DNA from: Rhodobacteraceae bacterium HLUCCO18
GTDB taxonomy: Bacteria; Pseudomonadota; Alphaproteobacteria; Rhodobacterales; Rhodobacteraceae
Direction: 5' to 3'
Assembly (NCBI GenBank): GCA_001314805.1
Contig: LJSY01000021.1
Location: 1-64,000 of the forward strand
Length of the DNA stretch: 64,000 nt
Under the pieces are notes generated by a model. It did not search any database, was not told where the DNA came from, and saw only the letters and a program-made list of their open reading frames with translations. The stretch's first letter is position 1. Each line of letters opens with the position of its first letter. Made by a program: the position numbers and the translations under genes. Shown one piece after another: positions 46,997 to 55,431 of this stretch.

Positions 46997-47020
46997 GCGT
47001 ATTTTCGGAAAGATGAAGGG
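46997..47020. repeat. Reduced copy of the intergenic motif
   Basis: GCGTATTTTCGGAAAGATGAAG resembles the TTTTTCGCCAGGATGAAG motif at 38821, without a flanking hairpin. It lies between purC and purS. Confidence 0.5.
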
Positions 47021-47041
47021 TGGGTCGCCCTGGAGACGAAC

Positions 47042-47272
47042 ATGAAAGCAACCGTGACCGTGATGCTGAAACAGGGCGTGCTGGACCCGCAGGGGGCGGC
47101 CGTGAAATCGGCGCTGGGCGCGCTGGGCTTCGACGGGGTCGAGGATGTGCGCCAGGGCAAGGTGATCGAGCTCGACCTCGCGCCCGGCACGACCGAAGCG
47201 CAGGTGACCGAGATGTGCGAGAAGCTGCTGGCCAACACCGTGATCGAAAGCTACCGGGTGGAGATCGGCTGA
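47042..47272 (+). CDS. purS: Phosphoribosylformylglycinamidine synthase subunit PurS
   Basis: This 76-residue protein has the small PurS fold: TVTVMLKQGVLDPQGAAVKSAL, then VRQGKVIELDL. It forms a complex with PurQ and PurL that makes FGAM from FGAR. Its stop overlaps the start of the alcohol dehydrogenase gene (TGATG), so it is coupled to that gene rather than directly to purQ. Confidence 0.93.
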   Translation: MKATVTVMLKQGVLDPQGAAVKSALGALGFDGVEDVRQGKVIELDLAPGTTEAQVTEMCEKLLANTVIESYRVEIG

Positions 47273-48312
47273 TGCGGGCCGCCCGGCTGACGGGCTGGCG
47301 CGCGGCCCTCGAGATCGGCACCGTGCCCGAGCCCGATTGTCCGAGGGACGGCGTGGTTCTCGAGGTTCTGGCCTGCGGGATCTGCCGCTCGGACTGGCAC
47401 GTCTGGACCGGTGCCGATCCGGTGGCGCTGCCCCATGTGCCGGGCCACGAATATTGCGGCATCGTCGTCGCGGCCGGCCCCGAGGTGCGAGGCTGGCGCG
47501 TGGGCGACCGGGTGATCGCGCCCTTCATCCTCGCCTGCGGGGGCTGCGGCGATTGCCGGGCCGGGAACCAGACCATCTGTGCGTCGCAGGTTCTGCCGGG
47601 CTTCACCTGCGACGGGGCGTTCGCCGAACGCGTGGCCGTGGCCCATGCCGACGCCAATCTCACGCGCCTGCCCGAGGGCATGGACCCGGCCCTTGCGGCG
47701 GCCCTGGGCTGCCGCGTGACGACGGCGTGGCATGCGCTGACCGGGCGCGCGGCCCTGAAACCCGGCGAATGGCTGGGCATCTGGGGCGGCGGCGGCGTGG
47801 GGATGGCGGCGCTGATGCTGGGCCGGGCCATGGGCGCGCGGGTGGCGCTGGCCGACGTGGTGGTCGAAAAGCTCGATCAGGCGCGCGCGCTGGGTGCGGA
47901 GGCCGTGATCGACGCCTCGGACGCGCAGGCGGCGGATGCCATGCGGGAGGCCACGGGCGGCGGCGTGCATGTGGCGGTCGAGGCGCTGGGCCTGCCCGTG
48001 ACGACCGCCAACGCGCTCGGTTCGCTCAGGAAGCTCGGCCGCATGGTGCAGGTGGGCATGCCCGCCGGCGACCACGCCCGGATGACGCTGCCATGGGACG
48101 CGGTCTATGGCGGGCAGCTTGCCGTTTATGGTACGCGGGGTATGCCCGCCCATCGCTACCCTTCGCTGCTCGATTTCCTTGCGGCCACGCGCCTCGACCT
48201 CGCGCCGATGATCGCGCGGCGCGTGGCTCTGTCGGACGCTTCGGCCGAGCTTGCCCGTTTCGACGCGCCGGCCCCGCCCGGCATCGCCGTCATCACCGAT
48301 TTCGCCGCCTGA
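47272..48312 (+). CDS. Zinc-dependent alcohol dehydrogenase inserted between purS and purQ
   Basis: This 346-residue medium-chain dehydrogenase has the catalytic zinc region CGICRSDWHVW and GHEYCG, the structural zinc motif CGGCGDCRAGNQTIC, and the NAD-binding GGGGVGMAALMLGR. The start is the ATG overlapping the purS stop (TGATG). The substrate is unknown. Its position, splitting the purSQ pair, is unusual because its function has no evident link to purine synthesis. Confidence 0.9.
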   Translation: MRAARLTGWRAALEIGTVPEPDCPRDGVVLEVLACGICRSDWHVWTGADPVALPHVPGHEYCGIVVAAGPEVRGWRVGDRVIAPFILACGGCGDCRAGNQTICASQVLPGFTCDGAFAERVAVAHADANLTRLPEGMDPALAAALGCRVTTAWHALTGRAALKPGEWLGIWGGGGVGMAALMLGRAMGARVALADVVVEKLDQARALGAEAVIDASDAQAADAMREATGGGVHVAVEALGLPVTTANALGSLRKLGRMVQVGMPAGDHARMTLPWDAVYGGQLAVYGTRGMPAHRYPSLLDFLAATRLDLAPMIARRVALSDASAELARFDAPAPPGIAVITDFAA

Positions 48313-48342
48313 GCGCGAAACGACCCCGGAGGATCCGACCCC

Positions 48343-49011
48343 ATGAAAGCCGCCATACTCGTTTTTCCCGGCTCCAACTGCGACCGCGACCTCGCCGTGG
48401 CCTTCCGCGCGGCGGGCTTCGAGACCGAGATGGTCTGGCACAAGGAGACCGAACTGCCCCGGGGCGTCGACATCGTTGGCGTGCCGGGTGGGTTTTCCTA
48501 TGGCGATTACCTGCGCTGCGGGGCCATCGCGGCGCAATCGCCGATCATGCGGGCTGTGGCTGGGTTCGCGGGCAAGGGCGGCCATGTCCTGGGCATCTGC
48601 AACGGCTTTCAGGTCCTGTGCGAGACGCGGCTTCTGCCGGGCGCGCTGATGCGCAATGCGGGGCTGAAGTTCGTCTGCCGCATGCAGGGGTTGCGGGTGG
48701 CGACGACCGACTGCGCCTTCACCGGCGGCTACAAGCCGGGGCAGGACGTGGTCTTTCCCATCGCCCACCATGACGGCAACTACCAGATCGACGCCGAGGG
48801 TCTCGCGCGGCTGGAGGGTGAGGACCGGATCGCCTTCACCTATGTCGGCAACCCGAACGGGGCGACGGCGGATATCGCGGGCATCCTGTCGGAGAACCGG
48901 CGCGTGCTTGGCCTGATGCCGCATCCCGAACGGGTCGTCGATCCGGCGCAGGGCGGCAGCGATGGCGCAACGTTGTTCACGTCGCTGTCCGAGGCGCTGG
49001 TTGCGGCGTGA
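48343..49011 (+). CDS. purQ: Phosphoribosylformylglycinamidine synthase subunit PurQ
   Basis: This 222-residue class I glutamine amidotransferase has the nucleophile motif GICNGFQVL and the His/Glu pair PHPERVVDP. It gives ammonia to PurL in the PurLQS complex. A well-placed GGAGGATC precedes the ATG, 30 bases after the dehydrogenase stop. Confidence 0.95.
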   Translation: MKAAILVFPGSNCDRDLAVAFRAAGFETEMVWHKETELPRGVDIVGVPGGFSYGDYLRCGAIAAQSPIMRAVAGFAGKGGHVLGICNGFQVLCETRLLPGALMRNAGLKFVCRMQGLRVATTDCAFTGGYKPGQDVVFPIAHHDGNYQIDAEGLARLEGEDRIAFTYVGNPNGATADIAGILSENRRVLGLMPHPERVVDPAQGGSDGATLFTSLSEALVAA

Positions 49012-49066
49012 CTCGTCCTGCCCCGCGAGGCTTGAGCGGCGAGGGGCGGAGGCATAGTCTCCGGAC

Positions 49067-50887
49067 ATGAGCGCGAGCGATATCACAGGGGCCTCCACCG
49101 GGAGCCGGCCGAACGGACGGGCAGAGCCCGCCCTGCGGCGCACCTGGCTGCTGCGGATCGCCATGGTGCTCTTTCTGGGCATCGCGGTGCTGGTGATCTG
49201 GATTTCCAACATCTGGCTCACGGACCGTTTCACAGAGAGCACCCGCAACCGGTCCGAGCTGCGTCTCGCGCTCTATTCCGGGTCGGTCATGTCGGAGCTT
49301 CAGCGTCATTCGGTGGTGCCGCTTCTGCTGTCGCGCGATCCGGTCCTGATCCGCTCGCTCGAGCAGAACGATTTCTCGGCCACCTCGCAGCGGCTGATCT
49401 CCTATGTGGAGGAAATCGGCGCGGCCTCGCTGATCCTGCTGAACCGCGAGGGGCGCGTCGTGGCCGCCACCGACCGGCAGCTGATATCCGAATTGCGTTC
49501 CTCGGACCCCTTCTTCCTTGAGGCGCTGCGGGCCGCCGACACCGTCTTCACCACAAACGAGCCGGAGACCGGCCGCTTCGATTTCACGTTTTCGCGGCGG
49601 ATAGAGGTCGGCAACGACCTGCTTGGCGTGATCCTCGTGGAGGTCGATCTGGGCCGCATCGTCGATCGTTGGCGCGGCACGACCGAGGCCGTGTTCCTGA
49701 CCAGTTCCGAAGGCGAGATCATCCTGTCGACCGAGCCGCGCTGGCGTGGCCGGACCGAGGAGGAGGCGCTGGACCTCGAACCCGCACCCTCGGCCATCGA
49801 GCGCGCGATCGAGGCCACCGGCAACTGGGCGTTCGGGGATCAGGGCGCGTTGTTCTTCGGGGCCGAGACGATCCGGCTGGAGGCGCGCATCCCGTTCCGC
49901 GGCTGGCGCATCGTCAGCCACACCGCCTATGCCTCGGTGCGGGAGCGGGTGAACGGGGTTCTGGCGCTCCAGATCATGGGATTCGCGCTTTTGCTGGCGG
50001 GGGGATTCTACGTCCTGAGTCGCCGCGCCCGCATCCAGTCGGCGATGTTCCAGCGGGAATCGGCAGAGCTTCGCCGTCTCAACGCCCGCCTGCAGCGGGA
50101 AATCGCCGAGCGTCAGAAGGCCGAAAAGAACCTCCAGCAGGCGGAGCAGAGCCTCGCGCAGAGCCAGAAACTCGCGGCGCTGGGCGAGATGTCGGCCGCG
50201 GTCAGCCATGAGCTGAACCAGCCGCTCGCGGCGATGAAGACCTACCTCGCCGGGGCGCGGCTTCTGCTCGACCGGCGCCGTTTCGCCGAGGCCGGGTCCT
50301 CGTTTCAGCGGATAGACGATCTGATCGAGCGGATGGGTGCGATCACGCGGCAGCTCAAGTCCTACGCCCGGAAGGGCGGCGATGCCTTCGAACCCGTGGA
50401 TTTGCGGGACGCGCTGAAGGGCGCGATCACGATGATGGAGCCTCAAGTGAGGTCCATGCGCGTGGAGATCACGCTGAATCTGCCGCGCCGCCCGGTCATG
50501 GTTCTGGCCGACCGGCTGCGGCTGGAGCAGGTCATCATCAACCTCCTGCGCAACGCGCTCGACGCGATGAAGGACAACGAGCGCCGCGAGATCGATCTGC
50601 TGATCGCGGAAGGCGACGAGGCAGTGCTTTCGGTGCGCGACAACGGGACGGGCATCGAGGATCTCGAGACGCTCTTCGAGCCGTTCTACACCACCAAGAA
50701 ACCGGGAGAGGGTGTCGGGCTGGGGCTTGCCATTTCGTCAGGGATCGTGTCCGACCTCGGGGGACGTCTGACCGCGCGCAACCCCGACACGGGCGGCGCG
50801 GTCTTCGAGATCCGGCTGCCGCTTCTGGCGGACAGGGCCGACCTGCCCGCCGCCGATCTTTCCGGCGGCGGGCAGGCGGCGGAATGA
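49067..50887 (+). CDS. DctB-like sensor histidine kinase
   Basis: This 606-residue protein has a first membrane helix at about 27-47, a periplasmic dual-Cache sensory domain (about 50-290), and a second helix at about 295-315. A coiled coil, the phosphoacceptor box AAVSHELNQPLAAMKTY and an ATPase domain with GTGIED and GLGLAIS follow. This is the DctB layout, which senses C4-dicarboxylates. The regulator gene starts 22 bases downstream. No dctP/Q/M transporter is in the window. Confidence 0.88.
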   Translation: MSASDITGASTGSRPNGRAEPALRRTWLLRIAMVLFLGIAVLVIWISNIWLTDRFTESTRNRSELRLALYSGSVMSELQRHSVVPLLLSRDPVLIRSLEQNDFSATSQRLISYVEEIGAASLILLNREGRVVAATDRQLISELRSSDPFFLEALRAADTVFTTNEPETGRFDFTFSRRIEVGNDLLGVILVEVDLGRIVDRWRGTTEAVFLTSSEGEIILSTEPRWRGRTEEEALDLEPAPSAIERAIEATGNWAFGDQGALFFGAETIRLEARIPFRGWRIVSHTAYASVRERVNGVLALQIMGFALLLAGGFYVLSRRARIQSAMFQRESAELRRLNARLQREIAERQKAEKNLQQAEQSLAQSQKLAALGEMSAAVSHELNQPLAAMKTYLAGARLLLDRRRFAEAGSSFQRIDDLIERMGAITRQLKSYARKGGDAFEPVDLRDALKGAITMMEPQVRSMRVEITLNLPRRPVMVLADRLRLEQVIINLLRNALDAMKDNERREIDLLIAEGDEAVLSVRDNGTGIEDLETLFEPFYTTKKPGEGVGLGLAISSGIVSDLGGRLTARNPDTGGAVFEIRLPLLADRADLPAADLSGGGQAAE

Positions 50888-50909
50888 TGACGACGAAAGG
50901 GATGCCGCG

Positions 50910-52226
50910 ATGAAGATTGCGATCGTGGATGACGAACAGGACATGCGCCAGTCGATCAGCCAGTGGCTGGCGCTCTCGGGCTTCGAGACCGAGACCTACC
51001 CCTCGGCCGAGGAGGCCCTGAAGGGGATCGGTGCCGATTTTCCCGGTGTCGTGATCACCGACGTGAAGATGCCGGGGATGGATGGCGTCACGTTCCTCAA
51101 GCGCCTGATGGCGCAGGACAGCGGGCTGCCGGTGATCATGATCACCGGCCATGGCGACGTTCCGATGGCGGTGGACGCGATGCGCATCGGCGCTTTCGAC
51201 TTCCTCGAAAAGCCCTTCAACCCCGACAAGATGACGGAGCTTGCCAAGAAGGCCAGCCAGCAGCGGCGCATGACGCTCGACAACCGGGCGCTCAGGCGGG
51301 AGCTTGCCGACGGCAAGGCGGTCATGAAGAAGCTCATCGGCTCCTCGCCCGAGATGGAGCGGCTGCGCGAGGACATCCTCGACCTTGGTCAGGCCGACAG
51401 CCACGTGCTGATCGACGGCGAGACGGGGACGGGCAAGACGCTGGTGGCGCACGCGCTCCATGCCGTGGGGCCGCGCGCGACAAAGAAGTTCATCACGCTC
51501 TCGTGCTCCGCCTGGGCCGAGCAGCAGTTGTCCGAAAAGCTCTTCGGCCCCGATCCGGGCGACGCGCTGCCCCTGGTGGAGGAGGCGCGTGGCGGCACGC
51601 TCTGCCTCGAGGATATCGAGGCGCTGCCGAACGCGATCCAGGCCCGCCTGCTGACCTTCATCAACGAGCAGGAGACGCCGCCCCAGACCCGCATCATCGC
51701 GATCTGCAACGAACACACCGCCGGCAAGACGCTGGAGGACAGCCTGCGCCCCGACCTGTTCTTCCGTCTCTCGGCCATGACGATCATCTGCCCGCCGCTG
51801 CGCGCCCGTGGCGAGGATATCCTGACGCTGTTCAACCGCATGTCCGAGACCTTCGCCGAGGAATACGGCTGCGACGCGCCGCAGGTCACCGCGCAGGAGG
51901 CCGCGCAGCTTCTGCAGGCGCCATGGCCGGGCAACGTGCGGCAGCTGGTCAACATCGCCGAGCGCGCGGTCTTGCAGAACCGGCGCGGGTCGGGCTCGAT
52001 CACGTCGCTTCTGATGGCCGACAACGAGGCGACGGGGCCGACCATCTCGACCGAGGGCAAGCCGCTCAAGGAATACGTGGAAGCCTTCGAGCGGATGCTC
52101 ATCGACAACACGATGCGCCGCCACAAGGGATCGATCTCGGCGGTGATGGACGAGCTGTGCCTGCCGCGGCGGACCCTGAACGAGAAGATGGCGAAATACG
52201 GGTTGAGCCGGGGGGATTACCTCTGA
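50910..52226 (+). CDS. DctD/NtrC-like response regulator lacking the GAFTGA loop
   Basis: This 438-residue protein has a receiver domain with phospho-acceptor D51 (TDVKMPGMDG) and an AAA+ domain with Walker A GETGTGKT (170-177) and Walker B GGTLCLEDIE. An Arg finger RPDLFFRLS and a Fis-type helix-turn-helix at the end complete it. Between LFG (211-213) and EEARGGT only about ten residues remain, so the GAFTGA loop that contacts sigma-54 is deleted. It should therefore act without sigma-54, as is known for NtrC of Rhodobacter capsulatus. It is co-transcribed with the kinase. Confidence 0.9.
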   Translation: MKIAIVDDEQDMRQSISQWLALSGFETETYPSAEEALKGIGADFPGVVITDVKMPGMDGVTFLKRLMAQDSGLPVIMITGHGDVPMAVDAMRIGAFDFLEKPFNPDKMTELAKKASQQRRMTLDNRALRRELADGKAVMKKLIGSSPEMERLREDILDLGQADSHVLIDGETGTGKTLVAHALHAVGPRATKKFITLSCSAWAEQQLSEKLFGPDPGDALPLVEEARGGTLCLEDIEALPNAIQARLLTFINEQETPPQTRIIAICNEHTAGKTLEDSLRPDLFFRLSAMTIICPPLRARGEDILTLFNRMSETFAEEYGCDAPQVTAQEAAQLLQAPWPGNVRQLVNIAERAVLQNRRGSGSITSLLMADNEATGPTISTEGKPLKEYVEAFERMLIDNTMRRHKGSISAVMDELCLPRRTLNEKMAKYGLSRGDYL

Positions 52227-52282
52227 GCCCGCTGCCGTTTTCCCCACGGAGGACGGCAGGACAAACCCGGGTTTTTCCTGCC

Positions 52283-52313
52283 GGAAAACGCGCGTTTTCC
52301 GCCCCTTGAGACC
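52283..52313. repeat. Palindrome followed by CCCTTGAGACC, copy 2
   Basis: The perfect 18-base palindrome GGAAAACGCGCGTTTTCC is followed at once by GCCCCTTGAGACC. It repeats the hairpin plus tail seen at 36851-36882, with compensating base changes in the stem (AATC/GATT versus AAAC/GTTT). It lies 57 bases after the dctD-like stop. Confidence 0.55.
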
Positions 52314-52379
52314 GCTCTGGCGCGGGAGGTGATGCGAATTGCCATTGCCATTTCGCGTCCGCGCCCCTTAATGTGACGT

Positions 52380-52399
52380 AACCGGCGTTTCCGCCGGTT
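52380..52399. other. Perfect hairpin in the rne leader
   Basis: AACCGGCG-TTTC-CGCCGGTT forms an 8-base-pair stem with a 4-base loop about 340 bases before the rne start. No T run follows, so it is more likely a leader structure than a terminator. Confidence 0.4.
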
Positions 52400-52742
52400 C
52401 GATCAGTTTCTCTGCACTCAGACGGATCGCCGCGCCAGTATCGCCGCGACAGGGGCTGCAGGTCACTCGGATGTCGGGACGCGAAACGCGTCCGGTCCAC
52501 CCTGAACCGCCCCCTTGGGGGCAAGTTGGGCCGCCGATGCTTGTTCATCCGTGGCCGGAGACAGACACGATGCTTGGGCCATGGGCAGTCGAGGCGAGAT
52601 GTGACGGGGCACCCCCCCGCGCAGACCTTGCCCCGTGCCGGCCGTCACGCAGCGTGCTATTCAACGATCGCAACCGCTCGACCCGACCCATGCCCGACCG
52701 GCAGGGTTCGGTGGCTCCGCGCGGTTCGCGGGCAAGGACATC

Positions 52743-55361
52743 ATGGCAAAGAAGATGCTTATCGATGCCACGCACCCGGAGGAGACCCGGGTTGTCGTGG
52801 TTGACGGAACCAAGGTCGAGGAGTTCGATTTCGAGTCGCTGAGCAAGCGGCAACTGGCGGGAAACATCTATCTGGCAAAGGTGACGCGGGTCGAACCCTC
52901 GTTGCAGGCTGCCTTCATAGATTACGGCGGCAACCGCCACGGCTTTCTCGCCTTTTCCGAAATCCACCCCGATTATTACCAGATCCCCGTCGCGGACCGT
53001 GAGGCGCTGCTGGCCGAGGAACGCGAGTATGCCGAGGCGATGGCCGCCGAGGCCGACGAGGAGGCCAAGCCCAAGCGCCGCCGCACCCGTCGGCGCAAGC
53101 CCAATGAAACGAAGGCCGAGGCGGCCGATACGGACTCGGTGACACGGGGCACGCCCGCAGGAATGGACGTGGTCGATCTGGACGCGCCTCACGACGATGA
53201 CGCGTCGGACGACAACGGGCAGGACGAGGCGCTGACCGACGCCGATGACGCGGATGCGCGTTCTGACGAGACCTCCGCCGCCGATGCGTCCGACGCTCGG
53301 GATGACATGTCCCGGGACGAAGATGACGGAGCGGGTGACGAGGATCCCGGCGACGACGGCGATGACGGCGCGCCCGGTGCCGAAACCGTGGCCGATGACG
53401 ACACCGAGGAGGACATCCGACCGGTGCGCAAGCCGCGGCCGCGCAAATACAAGATCCAGGAGGTCGTGAAGGTCCGCCAGATCATGCTGGTGCAGGTGGT
53501 CAAGGAGGAACGCGGCAACAAGGGCGCGGCGCTCACGACCTATCTCAGCCTCGCGGGCCGGTACTGCGTGCTGATGCCCAACACCGCGCGCGGCGGCGGG
53601 ATCAGCCGCAAGATCACCAACGCCGCCGACCGCAAGAAGCTCAAGGAAATCGCGCAGTCGCTCGACGTGCCGCAGGGGGCGGGGCTCATCATCCGGACCG
53701 CCGGCAGCCAGCGCACGAAGACCGAGATCAAGCGCGATTACGAATACCTGCAACGCCAGTGGGAACAGGTGCGCGAACTGACGCTGAAATCGGTCGCGCC
53801 CGCGCTGATCTACCAGGAAGGCGACCTGATCCACCGCACGATCCGCGACCTCTACAACCGCGACATCGACGAGGTGCTGGTCGAGGGCGAGGCGGGCTAC
53901 CGCCGGGCCAAGGACTTCATGAAGATGATCATGCCGTCCCACGCCAAGAACGTGAAGCACTATGCCGACCCGATGCCGATCTTCGCCAGGTACAAGGTCG
54001 AAGGCTATCTGGCCGACATGTTCAACCCGGTTGTCCAGCTCAGATCGGGCGGCTACATCGTGATCGGCGTGACCGAGGCGCTCGTGGCCATCGACGTGAA
54101 CTCCGGCCGGGCCACCAAGGAAGGCTCGATCGAGGAGACGGCGACCAAGACCAACCTCGAGGCCGCCGAGGAGGTCGCGCGTCAGTTGCGCCTGCGCGAC
54201 CTTGCGGGCCTGATCGTGATCGACTTCATCGACATGGACGAGCGGCGCAACAACGTCGCCGTCGAAAAGCGACTGAAGGACAAGCTCAAGACCGACCGGG
54301 CCCGTATCCAGGTGGGCCGCATCTCGACCTTCGGCCTGATGGAGATGAGCCGCCAGCGTCTGCGCCCGGGCATGCTCGAGGCCACGACGCAGCCCTGTTC
54401 CCATTGCCACGGCACCGGGCTTCTGCGGTCGGATGACAGTCTCGGCCTGTCGATCCTGCGCCAGCTGGAAGAGGAAGGCACCCGTGGCCGCGCGCGGGAG
54501 GTGCTGCTGACCGCGCCGGTCGGGATCGTGAATTTCCTGATCAACAACAAGCGCGACTATATCGAGGCGATCGAGGCGCGCACCGGCCTGTCGATCCGTA
54601 TCGAGGCCGACGCGCACATGGTCTCGCCCGATTTCAAGATCGAGCGCTTCAAGACCGCCACGCGACGCGTCGTGGCCGCAGCGCCCGTCTCGTCGATGGA
54701 TGCCTCCCTGATGGACGATGTCGAGGAGGAGACGCCGGTCGAAGAGGCCGAGGTCGTGGAAACGCCCGAATTGCCCGAAGAGGACGACCAGCCCCGGAAG
54801 AAGCGTCGCCGCAGGCGGGGCGGACGCGGACGGCGCAAGGCCGGCGAGGGCGAGGACGCGCAGGACGGTTCGGACCAGGAGAACGGCTCCGAGGATGACG
54901 AAACCGACGAGGCGGAGACCGCCGATGCGGAGGCGTCCGGCGCAGCAGGCAGCGATGACGGTGGCGAGGGCGAGGATCAGCCCCGCAAGAAGCGCCGTGG
55001 CCGGCGCGGTGGCCGTGGGCGAAAGCCCACCCGGGCCGAGGGCGACGAGACGGAAGGCTCCGACGCAGCAGAAGAGGCAGACGCGGCCGCCGAGCCGTCC
55101 GTGGCCGAGGCGCTCGCGGATGCTGCCTCCGACGAGGCTCCCGACATGGTCGAGGAACCGGCGCCCGAGGCGGAACCCGCCGAGATGGAGTCCGTTGCAG
55201 AGCCGGAGCCTGCGCCCGAACCGGAGCCTGACACCGCACCGGAGCCCGAGCCGGAGCCCGAGCCCGAGCCCGTGGCAACGGCGGAGCCCGAGCGAGAGCC
55301 GGTGACGGCCGACGGAGGCGACACAAAGCCCAAGAAACGCGGCTGGTGGTCCATCGGCTGA
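52743..55361 (+). CDS. rne: Ribonuclease E
   Basis: The protein has 872 residues from the ATG at 52743. The catalytic half has the S1-like start (MAKKMLIDA...GNIYLAKV), but an acidic insertion of about 130 residues (about 100-225) splits it, as in other alphaproteobacteria. The DNase I-like part has IDVNSGR and VIDFIDM with the catalytic aspartates, and the zinc link is CSHCHGTG. The C-terminal scaffold has two arginine-rich blocks (RKKRRRRRGGRGRRK, RKKRRGRRGGRGRK) for RNA binding and a repetitive PEPEPEP tail. It is the central enzyme of mRNA decay and rRNA processing. A strong terminator follows. Confidence 0.96.
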   Translation: MAKKMLIDATHPEETRVVVVDGTKVEEFDFESLSKRQLAGNIYLAKVTRVEPSLQAAFIDYGGNRHGFLAFSEIHPDYYQIPVADREALLAEEREYAEAMAAEADEEAKPKRRRTRRRKPNETKAEAADTDSVTRGTPAGMDVVDLDAPHDDDASDDNGQDEALTDADDADARSDETSAADASDARDDMSRDEDDGAGDEDPGDDGDDGAPGAETVADDDTEEDIRPVRKPRPRKYKIQEVVKVRQIMLVQVVKEERGNKGAALTTYLSLAGRYCVLMPNTARGGGISRKITNAADRKKLKEIAQSLDVPQGAGLIIRTAGSQRTKTEIKRDYEYLQRQWEQVRELTLKSVAPALIYQEGDLIHRTIRDLYNRDIDEVLVEGEAGYRRAKDFMKMIMPSHAKNVKHYADPMPIFARYKVEGYLADMFNPVVQLRSGGYIVIGVTEALVAIDVNSGRATKEGSIEETATKTNLEAAEEVARQLRLRDLAGLIVIDFIDMDERRNNVAVEKRLKDKLKTDRARIQVGRISTFGLMEMSRQRLRPGMLEATTQPCSHCHGTGLLRSDDSLGLSILRQLEEEGTRGRAREVLLTAPVGIVNFLINNKRDYIEAIEARTGLSIRIEADAHMVSPDFKIERFKTATRRVVAAAPVSSMDASLMDDVEEETPVEEAEVVETPELPEEDDQPRKKRRRRRGGRGRRKAGEGEDAQDGSDQENGSEDDETDEAETADAEASGAAGSDDGGEGEDQPRKKRRGRRGGRGRKPTRAEGDETEGSDAAEEADAAAEPSVAEALADAASDEAPDMVEEPAPEAEPAEMESVAEPEPAPEPEPDTAPEPEPEPEPEPVATAEPEREPVTADGGDTKPKKRGWWSIG

Positions 55362-55368
55362 CGGAACG

Positions 55369-55410
55369 AAAAAAGGCGCCCGGGGGTCACGTTTCCCCGG
55401 GCGCCTTCTT
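55369..55410. terminator. Bidirectional rho-independent terminator
   Basis: AAGGCGCCCGGGG and CCCCGGGCGCCTT form a 13-base-pair stem with a 9-base loop. On the plus strand CTTCTTCGTTT follows; on the minus strand the stem is followed by CTTTTTTCG. It ends both rne (plus) and the dsbA-like gene (minus). Confidence 0.9.
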
Positions 55411-55431
55411 CGTTTCCGATGCGGCGATGGC

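Larger units (their letters stand above)
52227..52742. other. Long leader region of rne
   Basis: A gap of 516 bases with no supported gene separates the dctD-like stop from the rne start. It holds CTGCCG/CGGCAG arms (about 52231-52259), the CCCTTGAGACC element at 52283-52313, the hairpin at 52380-52399, and a C-rich run (CCCCCCC) near 52613. A long structured 5' leader is usual for rne genes, where RNase E cuts its own mRNA to set its level; whether that happens here is inference. The promoter is not clear. Confidence 0.45.
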
